Positions 7,760-15,220 of a stretch of 26,349 nt of DNA are shown one piece after another. The notes under the pieces are model-generated. The model did not search any database, was not told the origin of the DNA, and was given only the letters and a program-made list of their open reading frames with translations. The position numbers were made by a program, and so were the translations under genes. The stretch is from REEB95 sp035632395 (GTDB lineage: Bacteria > Pseudomonadota > Alphaproteobacteria > ATCC43930 > CGMCC-115725), in the NCBI GenBank assembly GCA_035632395.1, contig DASQGX010000180.1:1-26349 (forward strand). Reading direction: 5' to 3'. Numbering within the stretch: the stretch's first letter is position 1; every line of letters starts with the position of its first letter.

Positions 7760-8509
7760 ATGGCGGCAAAAGAGACAGCGGATTTCGGTTATCGCCGCGT
7801 CGCAGCGCGCGAGCACACGCGGCTGGTGTACGACGTCTTCGCGCGCGTCGCGCAGCGCTACGACCTGATGAACGATTTGATGTCGGGCGGCATCCACCGG
7901 TTGTGGAAGATGCAAATGATCGAGCGGCTCGATCCGCGGCCGGGCCAGATCCTGCTCGACGTCGCCGGCGGCACCGGCGACATCGCCCGGCGCTTCGTGG
8001 CGCGCGCCCGAGGCGCCGGCCGCGCCATCGTCTGCGACATCAACCGCAGCATGCTGGAGGCCGGCCGCGCCCGCGGCTTGGATATGGGCGACGGCGGCAC
8101 GCTCCACTGGCTGTGCGGCAATGCCGAGGCGCTGCCGATCGCCAGCGCCAGCGTTGACGCCTATACCATCGCGTTCGGCTTGCGCAATGTGACCCGCATT
8201 CCGGCCGCATTGGCCGAAGCGCGCCGCGTGCTGAAGCCCGGCGGACGCTTTCTCTGCCTTGAGTTCAGCAACGTCGAGCAGCCGCTGCTGAAACGCGCTT
8301 ATGATCTCTATTCGTTCACGGTGTTGCCACGTCTCGGCGCCCTGGTGGCCCGCGACCGTGATGCCTATCAATACCTGGTCGAAAGCATCCGTCGCTTTCC
8401 TGACCGCCAGCGGCTCGCCACGCTTATGCGCCAAGCCGGCTTTGAACAAGTGGCAGCGCGCCCGCTCAGCGGCGGCATTGCCGCAATCCACTCGGGTTGG
8501 CGGCTTTGA
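7760..8509 (+). CDS. ubiE: ubiquinone/menaquinone biosynthesis C-methyltransferase UbiE
   Basis: UbiE is the SAM-dependent methyltransferase that C-methylates the benzoquinol ring in ubiquinone biosynthesis. The 249-residue protein has VYDVFARVAQRYDLMNDLMS (23-42), the SAM-binding motif LLDVAGGTGDIA (65-76), and the family pattern AFGLRNVT with LKPGGRFLCLEFS, followed by a C-terminal SGGIAAIHSGWRL. All are standard for UbiE. It is the first gene of a plus-strand series divergent from mutM. In many alphaproteobacteria ubiB follows directly; here the next gene, 67 bp away, is coaBC and ubiB is absent. Confidence 0.96.
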   Translation: MAAKETADFGYRRVAAREHTRLVYDVFARVAQRYDLMNDLMSGGIHRLWKMQMIERLDPRPGQILLDVAGGTGDIARRFVARARGAGRAIVCDINRSMLEAGRARGLDMGDGGTLHWLCGNAEALPIASASVDAYTIAFGLRNVTRIPAALAEARRVLKPGGRFLCLEFSNVEQPLLKRAYDLYSFTVLPRLGALVARDRDAYQYLVESIRRFPDRQRLATLMRQAGFEQVAARPLSGGIAAIHSGWRL

Positions 8510-8512
8510 GCT

Positions 8513-8541
8513 TTGAAATCACACTGCCAATAGAGTAAATT
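8513..8541 (+). promoter_or_regulatory. possible promoter of coaBC
   Basis: TTGAAA (8513-8518) and TAAATT (8536-8541) are spaced by 17 bp in the ubiE-coaBC gap, which is markedly AT-rich against its surroundings. The -35 matches five and the -10 four consensus positions. No clear Shine-Dalgarno sequence precedes the coaBC ATG at 8577. Confidence 0.35.
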
Positions 8542-8576
8542 GTTTCGTTATTCCTCAATCTGGTGTTAGAAAACCG

Positions 8577-9782
8577 ATGCTGCACGGACGCCGCATCCTC
8601 CTGGTGATCGCCGGCGGCATCGCCGCCTACAAGAGCCTTGAGCTCATCCGCCGCCTGCGCGAGCGCGGTGCGACAGTGCGTTGCGTGATGACCGCGGCCG
8701 CGCAGCGCTTCATCACGCCGCTGTCGGTGCAAACACTTTCCGGCGACCGTGTCTACAGCGACCTGTTCTCGCTCACCGATGGAAGCGAAATGGGCCACCT
8801 GCGGCTGTCGCAAGAGGCTGATCTGATTGTGGTCGCGCCAGCGACCGCCGACCTGATCGCTAAGCTTGCGGCAGGCCTGGCCGACGACCTGGCTTCGACC
8901 GTTCTGATCGCCAGCAACAGGCCGATCCTGCTGGCGCCGGCGATGAATAGCCGGATGTGGGCCAATCCGGCGACCCAGAGCAACCTAGCCGTGCTCGAAA
9001 AACGTGGCGTGACGCGCGTCGGCCCGGAGAGCGGTCCGCTGGCCGAGGCCGAAACCGGTCTCGGCCGCATGGCGGAGCCGACGGCGATCGCAGACGCGGT
9101 CGAAGCCCATTTTGTCGCCCATGCGGCGTTGCGCGGCCGCAAGGCACTGGTCACCAGCGGCCCTACCGAGGAAGCGATCGATCCGGTGCGCTATATCGCC
9201 AATCGTTCCTCCGGCAAGCAGGGCCATGCGATCGCCGCCGCCATCGCCCGGCTGGGCGCCGATACTGTGCTGGTCTCGGGTCCGACGCGCGAGGCCGATC
9301 CGCCCGGCGTGCGTGTCGTGCATGTACGGTCGGCGCGCGAGATGTTGAGCGCTTGCGAAGCGCAGCTGCCGGTCGACGTCGCCGTTTGCGCGGCCGCCGT
9401 CGCTGATTGGCGCGTCGATGCGGCGCCGCAGAAGCTTAAGAAGAAGGGCGCACCGCCGACGCTGACACTGGTCGAGAACCCGGACATCCTGGCGACATTG
9501 GCGCACGCGGCTAACCGGCGGCCGCGGCTGGTCGTCGGCTTTGCCGCCGAGACCGAGAATCTGATCGCCGCCGCGCGCGCCAAGCGCGCCGCCAAGGGCG
9601 CCGACTGGATCCTGGGCAACGATGTTTCGGCGGCGACTGGCGTTTTCGGCGGCGATATCAACGAGATCCATCTGATTGACGATCGTGGCACCGAATCGTG
9701 GGGCCGGCTCAGCAAACGCGACGTCGGAGACCGACTGGCCGCGCGCATTGCTCAGTTCTTCGATCGCAAAGCGGCCCAATAG
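8577..9782 (+). CDS. coaBC: bifunctional phosphopantothenoylcysteine decarboxylase/synthetase
   Basis: This enzyme joins cysteine to 4'-phosphopantothenate (CoaB) and decarboxylates the product (CoaC) in CoA synthesis. The 401 residues show a CoaC flavoprotein domain with AGGIAAYK (12-19), the active-site His74 in EMGHLRL, and PAMNSRMW (121-128). The CoaB domain has TSGPTEEAIDPVRYIANRSS from 193, AAVADWR and the KLKKKG lysine motif. The unusual point is the CoaC flap: GPESGPLAEAETGLGRM (149-165) aligns without gaps to the E. coli segment carrying Cys158, but has Glu157 at that position. That Cys reduces the aminoenethiol intermediate in E. coli. The gene lies 10 bp before an Rrf2 gene and probably shares its transcript. 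Confidence 0.95.
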   Translation: MLHGRRILLVIAGGIAAYKSLELIRRLRERGATVRCVMTAAAQRFITPLSVQTLSGDRVYSDLFSLTDGSEMGHLRLSQEADLIVVAPATADLIAKLAAGLADDLASTVLIASNRPILLAPAMNSRMWANPATQSNLAVLEKRGVTRVGPESGPLAEAETGLGRMAEPTAIADAVEAHFVAHAALRGRKALVTSGPTEEAIDPVRYIANRSSGKQGHAIAAAIARLGADTVLVSGPTREADPPGVRVVHVRSAREMLSACEAQLPVDVAVCAAAVADWRVDAAPQKLKKKGAPPTLTLVENPDILATLAHAANRRPRLVVGFAAETENLIAAARAKRAAKGADWILGNDVSAATGVFGGDINEIHLIDDRGTESWGRLSKRDVGDRLAARIAQFFDRKAAQ

Positions 9783-9792
9783 GCTACGCGCC

Positions 9793-10248
9793 ATGGTCAG
9801 GCTCACGAAGAAGCTGCTGTTCGCGATCGAAGCGGTGCTCGACATCGCGTACAACGCCGGCTCGCTGCCGGTGCAGTCGGGCGAAATCACCCGGCGGCAA
9901 GGGATCCCGCGCCGCTATCTTGAGCAGGTGCTGCAGCAACTGGTGCGCACCGGCGTGCTGACGGGCGTGCGCGGTCCGCGCGGCGGCTATCGCCTGGCGC
10001 GCGAACGCCGGCGCATCAGCCTTGGGGAGATCGTGCGCGTCGTACAGGCGCTCGACGGCGCCGAAGACCCGCTGGCGGAAGACGGCGGCGCCGAACTCGG
10101 CCATCGCGTGGTGCGGCCGTTGTGGCAGGAGCTCAATGGCGAGGTGATGACGCGGCTTGACGGCATCACCATCGAGGATCTGTGCCTGCGTGCGCACAAA
10201 ATGGGCGTGCCCGGCGAATACGGCGCCCGTCTCGACTTTTCCATCTGA
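9793..10248 (+). CDS. Rrf2 family transcriptional regulator, likely of cysteine synthesis
   Basis: This 151-residue Rrf2-type winged-helix repressor has the signature arrangement: LLFAIEAVLDIAYNA, EITRRQGIPRRYLEQVLQQL as the recognition region, GVRGPRGGYRLARERRRISLGEIV as the wing, and a helical C-terminus. It lacks the three-cysteine Fe-S motif of IscR and NsrR; the only Cys is in EDLCLRA. That and the position 11 bp upstream of cysK suggest a CymR-like regulator responding to cysteine synthase or O-acetylserine rather than to Fe-S or NO, which is inference. I chose the ATG at 9793 because it gives the canonical N-terminus and a 10-bp gap to coaBC; a longer frame would overlap coaBC. Confidence 0.87.
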   Translation: MVRLTKKLLFAIEAVLDIAYNAGSLPVQSGEITRRQGIPRRYLEQVLQQLVRTGVLTGVRGPRGGYRLARERRRISLGEIVRVVQALDGAEDPLAEDGGAELGHRVVRPLWQELNGEVMTRLDGITIEDLCLRAHKMGVPGEYGARLDFSI

Positions 10249-10259
10249 AGGATTCCATC

Positions 10260-11252
10260 ATGGCGCGACCCGAGCCCAAGCCGATCCCGACCGCGACGGC
10301 GCCGGCGTCGTTCCGCGGCCGGGTCTATGACAGCATCGTCGAGACCATCGGCGCGACGCCGCTGGTGCGTCTGTCGCGCTTTGCCGAAGCGCACGGCGTC
10401 AAGGCAGAGATACTTGCCAAATGCGAGTTCTTCAATCCGCTGTCGTCGGTCAAGGACCGCATCGGCGCGGCGATGATCGAGGCGGCAGAGCGCACCGGCC
10501 AGATCACGCCGGGCAAGACGGTGCTGGTCGAACCGACGTCGGGCAATACCGGCATCGCACTCGCCTTCACAGCCGCTGCCAAGGGCTATCGCTTGATCCT
10601 GATCATGCCTGACAGCATGTCGGTTGAACGCCGCCACATGCTGAAGCTGTTGGGTGCCGAAATCGAGCTGACGCCGGCGTCCCAAGGCATGCGCGGCGCC
10701 ATCGCTCGCGCCGAGGCTTTGGTCAAGAAGCTCGGCGATGCCTTCATGCCGCAGCAGTTCAACAATCCCGCCAATCCCGAGATTCACCGGCGCACTACCG
10801 CCGAGGAAATCTGGCGCGACACTGACGGCCGGGTCGACGTCGTGATCAGTGGCGTCGGTACCGGCGGCACCTTGACGGGTGTCGGCTCGGTCCTGAAGCC
10901 GCGCAAGCCAGGCCTGCGCATGATTGCTGTCGAGCCCGAAGACAGCGCCGTGCTATCGGGCGGCCCGCCCGGCCCGCACAAGATCCAGGGCCTCGGCGCC
11001 GGCTTTGTGCCTGCGATTCTCGACATCAAGCTGATCGACGAGGTGATCCGCATCAGCAACGAAACGGCGTACAAAGTGGCGCGCGAAGTCGCACGTCTCG
11101 AAGGCGTCGCCTGCGGCATTTCGTCGGGTGCGGCGCTGGCGGCAGCAGCCGAGATCGGCCAGCGGCCGACGATGACCGGCAAGGTGATCGTCGTCATTTT
11201 GCCCGACACCGCCGAGCGCTATTTGTCGACGGCGCTGTTCGAGAATCTGTAA
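10260..11252 (+). CDS. cysK: cysteine synthase A (O-acetylserine sulfhydrylase)
   Basis: This PLP enzyme makes cysteine from O-acetylserine and sulfide. The 330-residue fold-type II protein has the Schiff-base Lys65 in NPLSSVKDRIG, the substrate loop EPTSGNTGIA (91-100), the phosphate-binding GVGTGGTLTG (198-207), CGISSGAAL (285-293) and PDTAERYLST (315-324), all conserved. An AAGGA ribosome binding site lies 7 bases before the ATG at 10260. An upstream in-frame start would overlap the Rrf2 gene and adds no conserved sequence. The TAA stop overlaps the next ATG (TAATG), coupling it to the MoeB-like gene. The first 20 residues are an unconserved leader. Confidence 0.94.
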   Translation: MARPEPKPIPTATAPASFRGRVYDSIVETIGATPLVRLSRFAEAHGVKAEILAKCEFFNPLSSVKDRIGAAMIEAAERTGQITPGKTVLVEPTSGNTGIALAFTAAAKGYRLILIMPDSMSVERRHMLKLLGAEIELTPASQGMRGAIARAEALVKKLGDAFMPQQFNNPANPEIHRRTTAEEIWRDTDGRVDVVISGVGTGGTLTGVGSVLKPRKPGLRMIAVEPEDSAVLSGGPPGPHKIQGLGAGFVPAILDIKLIDEVIRISNETAYKVAREVARLEGVACGISSGAALAAAAEIGQRPTMTGKVIVVILPDTAERYLSTALFENL

Positions 11253-12028
11253 TGGCCGAAACTTTGGCGCACCCGCTGAACGAAGCGCAGTTCCACCGTT
11301 ATGCGCGGCACCTGATTCTCGACGAGGTCGGCGAGGAAGGCCAGGCCAAGCTGCTCGCCGCGCGCGTGCTGGTCATTGGTGCCGGCGGGCTTGGCTCGCC
11401 CCTGCTGATGTACCTGGCCGCGGCCGGCGTCGGCACGCTCGGCATCGTCGATGATGACCAGGTCGACTTGACCAATCTGCAGCGCCAAATCGTCCACGCC
11501 ACGTCGGCCATCGGCAGCCTCAAGACGGCAAGCGCCCAGAAGACGCTAACCGCGATCAATCCGGAGGTGCGGGTCGAGACCTATCCGTTGCGGCTCGACG
11601 AACGCAACGCCCGCGAGATCGTCGCGCGCTACGACCTGGTCGCCGACGGCAGCGACAATTTCGCCACCCGTTACCTGCTCAACGATCTGTGCTACCGGCT
11701 GCGCAAGACGCTGGTCGGCGCGGCGTTGTCGCCGTTTGACGGTCAGCTTTCGACCTTCAAGGCCTATCTCGGCTCGCCGCATCCCTGTTACCGCTGCCTG
11801 TTCCGCGAAGCGCCGCCGCCTGAAACCGTGCCGCGTTGTGAGACCGCCGGCATCCTGGGCGCGATCGCCGGCGTTATGGGCACCCTGCAGGCAGTCGAGG
11901 TGCTTAAGGAAATTCTCGGCATCGGCACCAGCCTGAGCGGCACGCTGCTGATGTACGATTCGCTGGCCGCCGATTTCCATAAGATCGAGATTCCGCGCGA
12001 TTCCGATTGTCCGACCTGCGGCGGCTGA
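11252..12028 (+). CDS. moeB: MoeB/ThiF-type sulfur-carrier protein adenylyltransferase
   Basis: This E1-like enzyme adenylates the C-terminal Gly-Gly of a sulfur carrier such as MoaD or ThiS. In the 258-residue product are the nucleotide-binding GAGGLGSP (43-50), DDDQVDLTNLQRQ (67-79), ADGSDNFATR (131-140), the likely catalytic Cys196 in VPRCETAG, and the zinc pairs CYRC (179-182) and CPTC (253-256). There is no rhodanese domain, so it corresponds to the short MoeB/ThiF form. The downstream ModE-like gene favours a molybdopterin role, while cysK upstream fits sulfur supply; a thiamine or CysO-like role is possible. Translation is coupled to cysK by TAATG. Confidence 0.88.
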   Translation: MAETLAHPLNEAQFHRYARHLILDEVGEEGQAKLLAARVLVIGAGGLGSPLLMYLAAAGVGTLGIVDDDQVDLTNLQRQIVHATSAIGSLKTASAQKTLTAINPEVRVETYPLRLDERNAREIVARYDLVADGSDNFATRYLLNDLCYRLRKTLVGAALSPFDGQLSTFKAYLGSPHPCYRCLFREAPPPETVPRCETAGILGAIAGVMGTLQAVEVLKEILGIGTSLSGTLLMYDSLAADFHKIEIPRDSDCPTCGG

Positions 12029-12037
12029 GGGCGGCGA

Positions 12038-12376
12038 TTGGCGAAGCTGACCCTGCGCGTCGATTTCGGGCCCGGCCGGGCGGTGGGACCGGGCAAGATC
12101 CGCTTGCTCGAAGCGATCCGCGACAGCGGCTCGATTTCGCGTGGCGGCCGCGCGCTTGGCATGTCGTACCGTCGCGCTTGGATGCTGATCGACAACCTCA
12201 ACAGCATGTTCCGGCGCAAGGTGGTGACGGCGCAGCCCGGCGGCGAGCGCGGCGGCGGCGCGCGCGTGACGCCGTTCGGCCTTGAGCTGATCGCCCGCTA
12301 TCGCGCTATCGAGCAACGTTCGCACAAGACCGCGGCCCGCGAGCTCGCCGCGCTGCAGCGCGCGCTACGGCGCTAG
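12038..12376 (+). CDS. ModE-type DNA-binding protein lacking molybdate-sensing domains
   Basis: This 112-residue protein matches the N-terminal winged-helix domain of ModE: GKIRLLEAIRDSGSISRGGR, then ALGMSYRRAWMLIDNLN and the wing region GGERGGGARVTPFG. E. coli ModE also carries two C-terminal molybindin (Mop) domains that bind molybdate; these are absent here, as in many short LysR-HTH/ModE-like proteins. The start is a TTG at 12038 with GAGGG about six bases upstream. It ends in a TAG that overlaps the TAG of convergent modA, both inside the palindrome CTAG at 12373-12376. A ModE-box-like palindrome lies before modA, so it is the obvious candidate regulator of modA, although how it would sense molybdate is unclear. 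Confidence 0.83.
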   Translation: MAKLTLRVDFGPGRAVGPGKIRLLEAIRDSGSISRGGRALGMSYRRAWMLIDNLNSMFRRKVVTAQPGGERGGGARVTPFGLELIARYRAIEQRSHKTAARELAALQRALRR

Positions 12377-13131
12377 AATAGCACCTTGAAGCCCTGCTTT
12401 TCGAAGTACGGCCGCGCCGCCGGCGACGAAAGAAACTCGAGTAAATCGCCTGCCCGTGGATGGGCATGGGTAACGAGCGCCGCGGGATAGGTCACTGGCG
12501 GATAGCTGCCGGGCGGAAAGACGCCGGCGACTTCGACCTGCGGCTCGGCATTGGCGTCGGTGCGATAGACGATGCCCAACGGCGCCTCGCCGCGCGCCAC
12601 CAGGCGCAGCGCCGCGCGCACGTCCTCCGCGCGCGCCACCTTGGCTTCGACGGAATTCCACATACCGAGCTTGGTGAGCGCCGCCTTGCCATAAATTCCT
12701 GCCGGCACCGCCGCCGGATCGGCCATCGCCAACGGGCCGTTCCTGAGATACGGCAAAAGATCGACGCCGGGAGAGAGGTTGATCTTGGTGCCGCTCGATA
12801 CCGGCGCGATGAGCACCAATTCGTTGCCGAGCAGGTTATGACGTGTCGTCCCCTGGATAAGGCTTTTGCCCTGCAGCTCATCCATCCATTTTAGATCGGC
12901 CGAGATGAAAATGTCGGCCGGCGCGCCGGCTTCGATCTGGCGCGCGAGCGCCGAGCTGGCGGCATACGAGACCCGCACGGTGTCGCCGGTTTCCTTTTCG
13001 TAGGCGCCCACCGCGGCATCGAGCGCGTTCTTCAGGCTAGCCGCGGCGAAAATCGTAAACGTCCCGGCATGCGCCGGCAACATCGGAAATAGGGTCAACA
13101 GGATACCAACCAAAAACCAGCGCCGGAGCAT
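12373..13131 (-). CDS. modA: molybdate ABC transporter substrate-binding protein ModA
   Basis: ModA is the periplasmic binding protein for molybdate/tungstate uptake. The 252-residue product has a signal peptide (1-22, LPAHAG cleavage region), then FTIFAAASLKNALD with the oxyanion-binding serine, VSYAASSALARQIEAGAPAD, IFISAD and, near the C-terminus, GIVYRTDA containing the conserved tyrosine. All are typical of ModA. The ATG at 13129-13131 follows a strong GGAGGAGAG. No modB (permease) or modC (ATPase) lies beside it in this window: upstream on the same strand is a hydroxyacid dehydrogenase, and downstream the gene converges on the ModE-like gene. Regulation by ModE is suggested by the palindrome immediately upstream. 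Confidence 0.92.
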   Translation of the reverse strand: MLRRWFLVGILLTLFPMLPAHAGTFTIFAAASLKNALDAAVGAYEKETGDTVRVSYAASSALARQIEAGAPADIFISADLKWMDELQGKSLIQGTTRHNLLGNELVLIAPVSSGTKINLSPGVDLLPYLRNGPLAMADPAAVPAGIYGKAALTKLGMWNSVEAKVARAEDVRAALRLVARGEAPLGIVYRTDANAEPQVEVAGVFPPGSYPPVTYPAALVTHAHPRAGDLLEFLSSPAARPYFEKQGFKVLF

Positions 13132-13143
13132 CGATCTCTCCTC

Positions 13144-13167
13144 CGTTATATTCAGATAGATATAACG
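13144..13167 (-). promoter_or_regulatory. ModE-box-like operator of modA
   Basis: Perfect 8-bp arms CGTTATAT and ATATAACG are separated by 8 bases. This closely resembles the E. coli ModE operator at modA, which has CGTTATAT and ATAACG half-sites at similar spacing. It ends 12 bases before the modA ATG, directly before the Shine-Dalgarno sequence, and its TA-rich half probably overlaps the -10 region, which fits repression by steric block when molybdate is plentiful. Confidence 0.8.
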
Positions 13168-13208
13168 TAAAACGCCGGCCGTGAAAGAATTTCGTTGGCC
13201 CGCCACAA

Positions 13209-14195
13209 CTAAAGCAGTGTGTCGACGACCCGGTCCGGCGGGCGATGGCCGTCGGCGAAAGTCTTGATGTTGAGGATGACGCGCTGGCCTGTGTCGATGC
13301 GGCCTTCGAGGGTCGCCGAGCCCATGTGCGGTAGGAGCACGACGCGATCGAGCGCTAGCAGCTGGGCGTTGACCAGCGGCTCGCGCTCGAACACATCGAG
13401 GCCGGCGCCGGCGATGGCGCGTTCGACCAGCAGGCGCGTCAAGGCCTCTTCGTCGATCACTTCGCCGCGCGAGGTATTGACCAGGATCGCCGTCGGCCGC
13501 AGCAGCTTGAGGCGGCGCGCCGACAATAGATGGAAGGTGGCGGGCGTGCGCGGACAATTGATCGACACGATATCCATGCGCGCCAGCATGGCGTCGAGGC
13601 TTTCCCAGTAAATCGCTTCGAGCTCATGCTCGACATCGGCGTCGACGCGATGGCGGTTGTGATAGTGGATCGACAGGCCGAAGCCGCGCGCGCGGCGCGC
13701 GACCGCCGAACCGATGCGGCCCATGCCGACGATGCCGAGGCGTTTGCCCCACAGCCGGCTGCCGAGCATGAAGGTCGGGCTCCAGCCAAGCCAATGCCCG
13801 TCGCGCAGCAACCGTTCGCCTTCGCTGACGCGGCGCGCCACCGCCAGAATCAGTGCCATGGTCATGTCGGCGGTGTCTTCCGTCAGGACGCCCGGCGTGT
13901 TTGTGATGATGATGCCCTTGGCCTTGGCAGCCGCGAGGTCGATGTGATCGACGCCGTTGCTGAATGAGGCGATGAGCTTCAGCCGTTCACCGGCAGCAGC
14001 GATGATGCCGGCATCGATGTGATCGGTGACCGTCGGCACCAGCACGTCCGCCTCGGCCATCGCCGCCTTCAGCTTATCGGCGGTGAAGGGCGCGTCGCTG
14101 TCGTTCAAGCGCGCGTCGAACAGCTCCATCATCCGCGTCTCGATGACGTCGGGCAGCTTGCGCGTGACCACAACCAGCGGCTTCTTCGCCGACAT
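13209..14195 (-). CDS. D-isomer-specific 2-hydroxyacid dehydrogenase (glyoxylate reductase-like)
   Basis: This NAD(P)H-dependent reductase of 2-oxo acids, 328 residues, best resembles glyoxylate/hydroxypyruvate reductases (GyaR/GhrB type). It has FSNGVDHID in the substrate region, the Rossmann motif GIVGMGRIGSAVARRARGFG, the catalytic Arg in NTSRGEVIDE, the Glu in DVFEREP and the His in LLPHMGSAT, so all catalytic residues are present. The ATG at 14193-14195 is preceded by AAGGAG; a start eight codons further upstream adds only arginines. It is on the same strand as modA, 77 bp upstream of it, and divergent from the EamA transporter gene, with 108 bp between. Exact substrate and cofactor are not decided by sequence. 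Confidence 0.88.
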   Translation of the reverse strand: MSAKKPLVVVTRKLPDVIETRMMELFDARLNDSDAPFTADKLKAAMAEADVLVPTVTDHIDAGIIAAAGERLKLIASFSNGVDHIDLAAAKAKGIIITNTPGVLTEDTADMTMALILAVARRVSEGERLLRDGHWLGWSPTFMLGSRLWGKRLGIVGMGRIGSAVARRARGFGLSIHYHNRHRVDADVEHELEAIYWESLDAMLARMDIVSINCPRTPATFHLLSARRLKLLRPTAILVNTSRGEVIDEEALTRLLVERAIAGAGLDVFEREPLVNAQLLALDRVVLLPHMGSATLEGRIDTGQRVILNIKTFADGHRPPDRVVDTLL

Positions 14196-14303
14196 TGGCT
14201 TCGTTCTCCTTCGGCGCAAGGCCTAGCAAGCGCGCTGCCGAGTGTCCAGCCATGCGCGGACCACCCTTGACCCGGCGCGGCGCGGACGGCGACAAGGGAC
14301 CCA

Positions 14304-15212
14304 ATGGAGCACTCGGGCGAACGACCGGCAGCGGTATTCGCGGCGGCGATGGTGTCGGTCGTGCTCTTTGCGCTCAGCGGGCCGTTGACGCGGGCGATCA
14401 CTGGCGACATCGATCCGCTGCTGTTGGGCATGCGGCCGGCAGCGGCGGCGCTGGTCGCGGTTCCACTGGCCATCGTTCTGCGCTTGCCGCTGCCGCGCGA
14501 CCGGCATCAATGGATACTGCTGGGGCTGTCGGCGGCCGGCAGCTTCATCGCCTTTCCGCTGCTGTTCACGCTTGGCCAAGCGCAGACCTCGGCGACACAC
14601 GGCGCGCTTATCCAGGCGGCGATGCCGATCTTCACCGGCCTTGCGGCGGCGGCCGTTGAGCGGCGGCAACCCGGCCTTTATTGGTGGACCGGCGCGGCAT
14701 TGGCGTTCCTCGGCGAAGGCCTGCTGTTCGCGCTCCGCGGCGACGCCGGCCAGGACGCCAGTCTGGCCGGCGATCTTTTGGTCCTGGCGGCGTGCGCACT
14801 GTCGGCCAGCTCCTACGTCGCCGGCGCGCGGCTGTCGGCCTATATCGGCGCGCTGCCGGCGACGTTGTGGTGCGTCGGCGCCGGCGGTTTGGCGCTGATG
14901 CCGTTTGCGGCGGTGCGGATGCCACGCGTCGATTGGAGCCGTTTCGGCTGGGGTGACTTCATCGCAGTCGCGACTCTCGCCTACGGACCGAATCTCGTCG
15001 CGTTCATCGCCTGGTTCTGGGCGCTGCGCACCGGCGGCGTGCAGCGCGTTGCGGTGCTTCAGTTTGCGGTGCCGCCATTGTCGGTGCTAATCGCGATCGT
15101 TTTCCTCGGCGAGCGTTTGACGCCGTCGCTCATCGTCGCCTTGGTGTTGGTGCTCGGCGGTATCGCGATCGCCCGCCGCCGACGCTTGACCCAGTCGCGT
15201 TCCGCGGGTTAG
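14304..15212 (+). CDS. EamA/DMT superfamily transporter
   Basis: This is an inner-membrane protein of 302 residues with about ten hydrophobic helices arranged as two EamA repeats. The first repeat runs from AAAMVSVVLFALSGPLTR to about 150 and contains GQAQTSATHGALIQAAMPIF. The second runs to the end and contains LRTGGVQRVAVLQFAVPPLS followed by IVFLGERLTPSL, the hallmark end of DMT exporters. A positively charged tail ends the protein. It is probably a metabolite or amino acid exporter; the substrate is unknown. AAGGGA precedes the ATG. It is followed 8 bp later by the SH3-domain gene and is divergent from the hydroxyacid dehydrogenase. Confidence 0.88.
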   Translation: MEHSGERPAAVFAAAMVSVVLFALSGPLTRAITGDIDPLLLGMRPAAAALVAVPLAIVLRLPLPRDRHQWILLGLSAAGSFIAFPLLFTLGQAQTSATHGALIQAAMPIFTGLAAAAVERRQPGLYWWTGAALAFLGEGLLFALRGDAGQDASLAGDLLVLAACALSASSYVAGARLSAYIGALPATLWCVGAGGLALMPFAAVRMPRVDWSRFGWGDFIAVATLAYGPNLVAFIAWFWALRTGGVQRVAVLQFAVPPLSVLIAIVFLGERLTPSLIVALVLVLGGIAIARRRRLTQSRSAG

Positions 15213-15220
15213 ACCGCCGC

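Noticed and set aside
7721..8491. Long N-terminal extension of the mutM frame
   Set aside because: It is antisense to ubiE, and Fpg enzymes need the processed PELPE N-terminus for catalysis.
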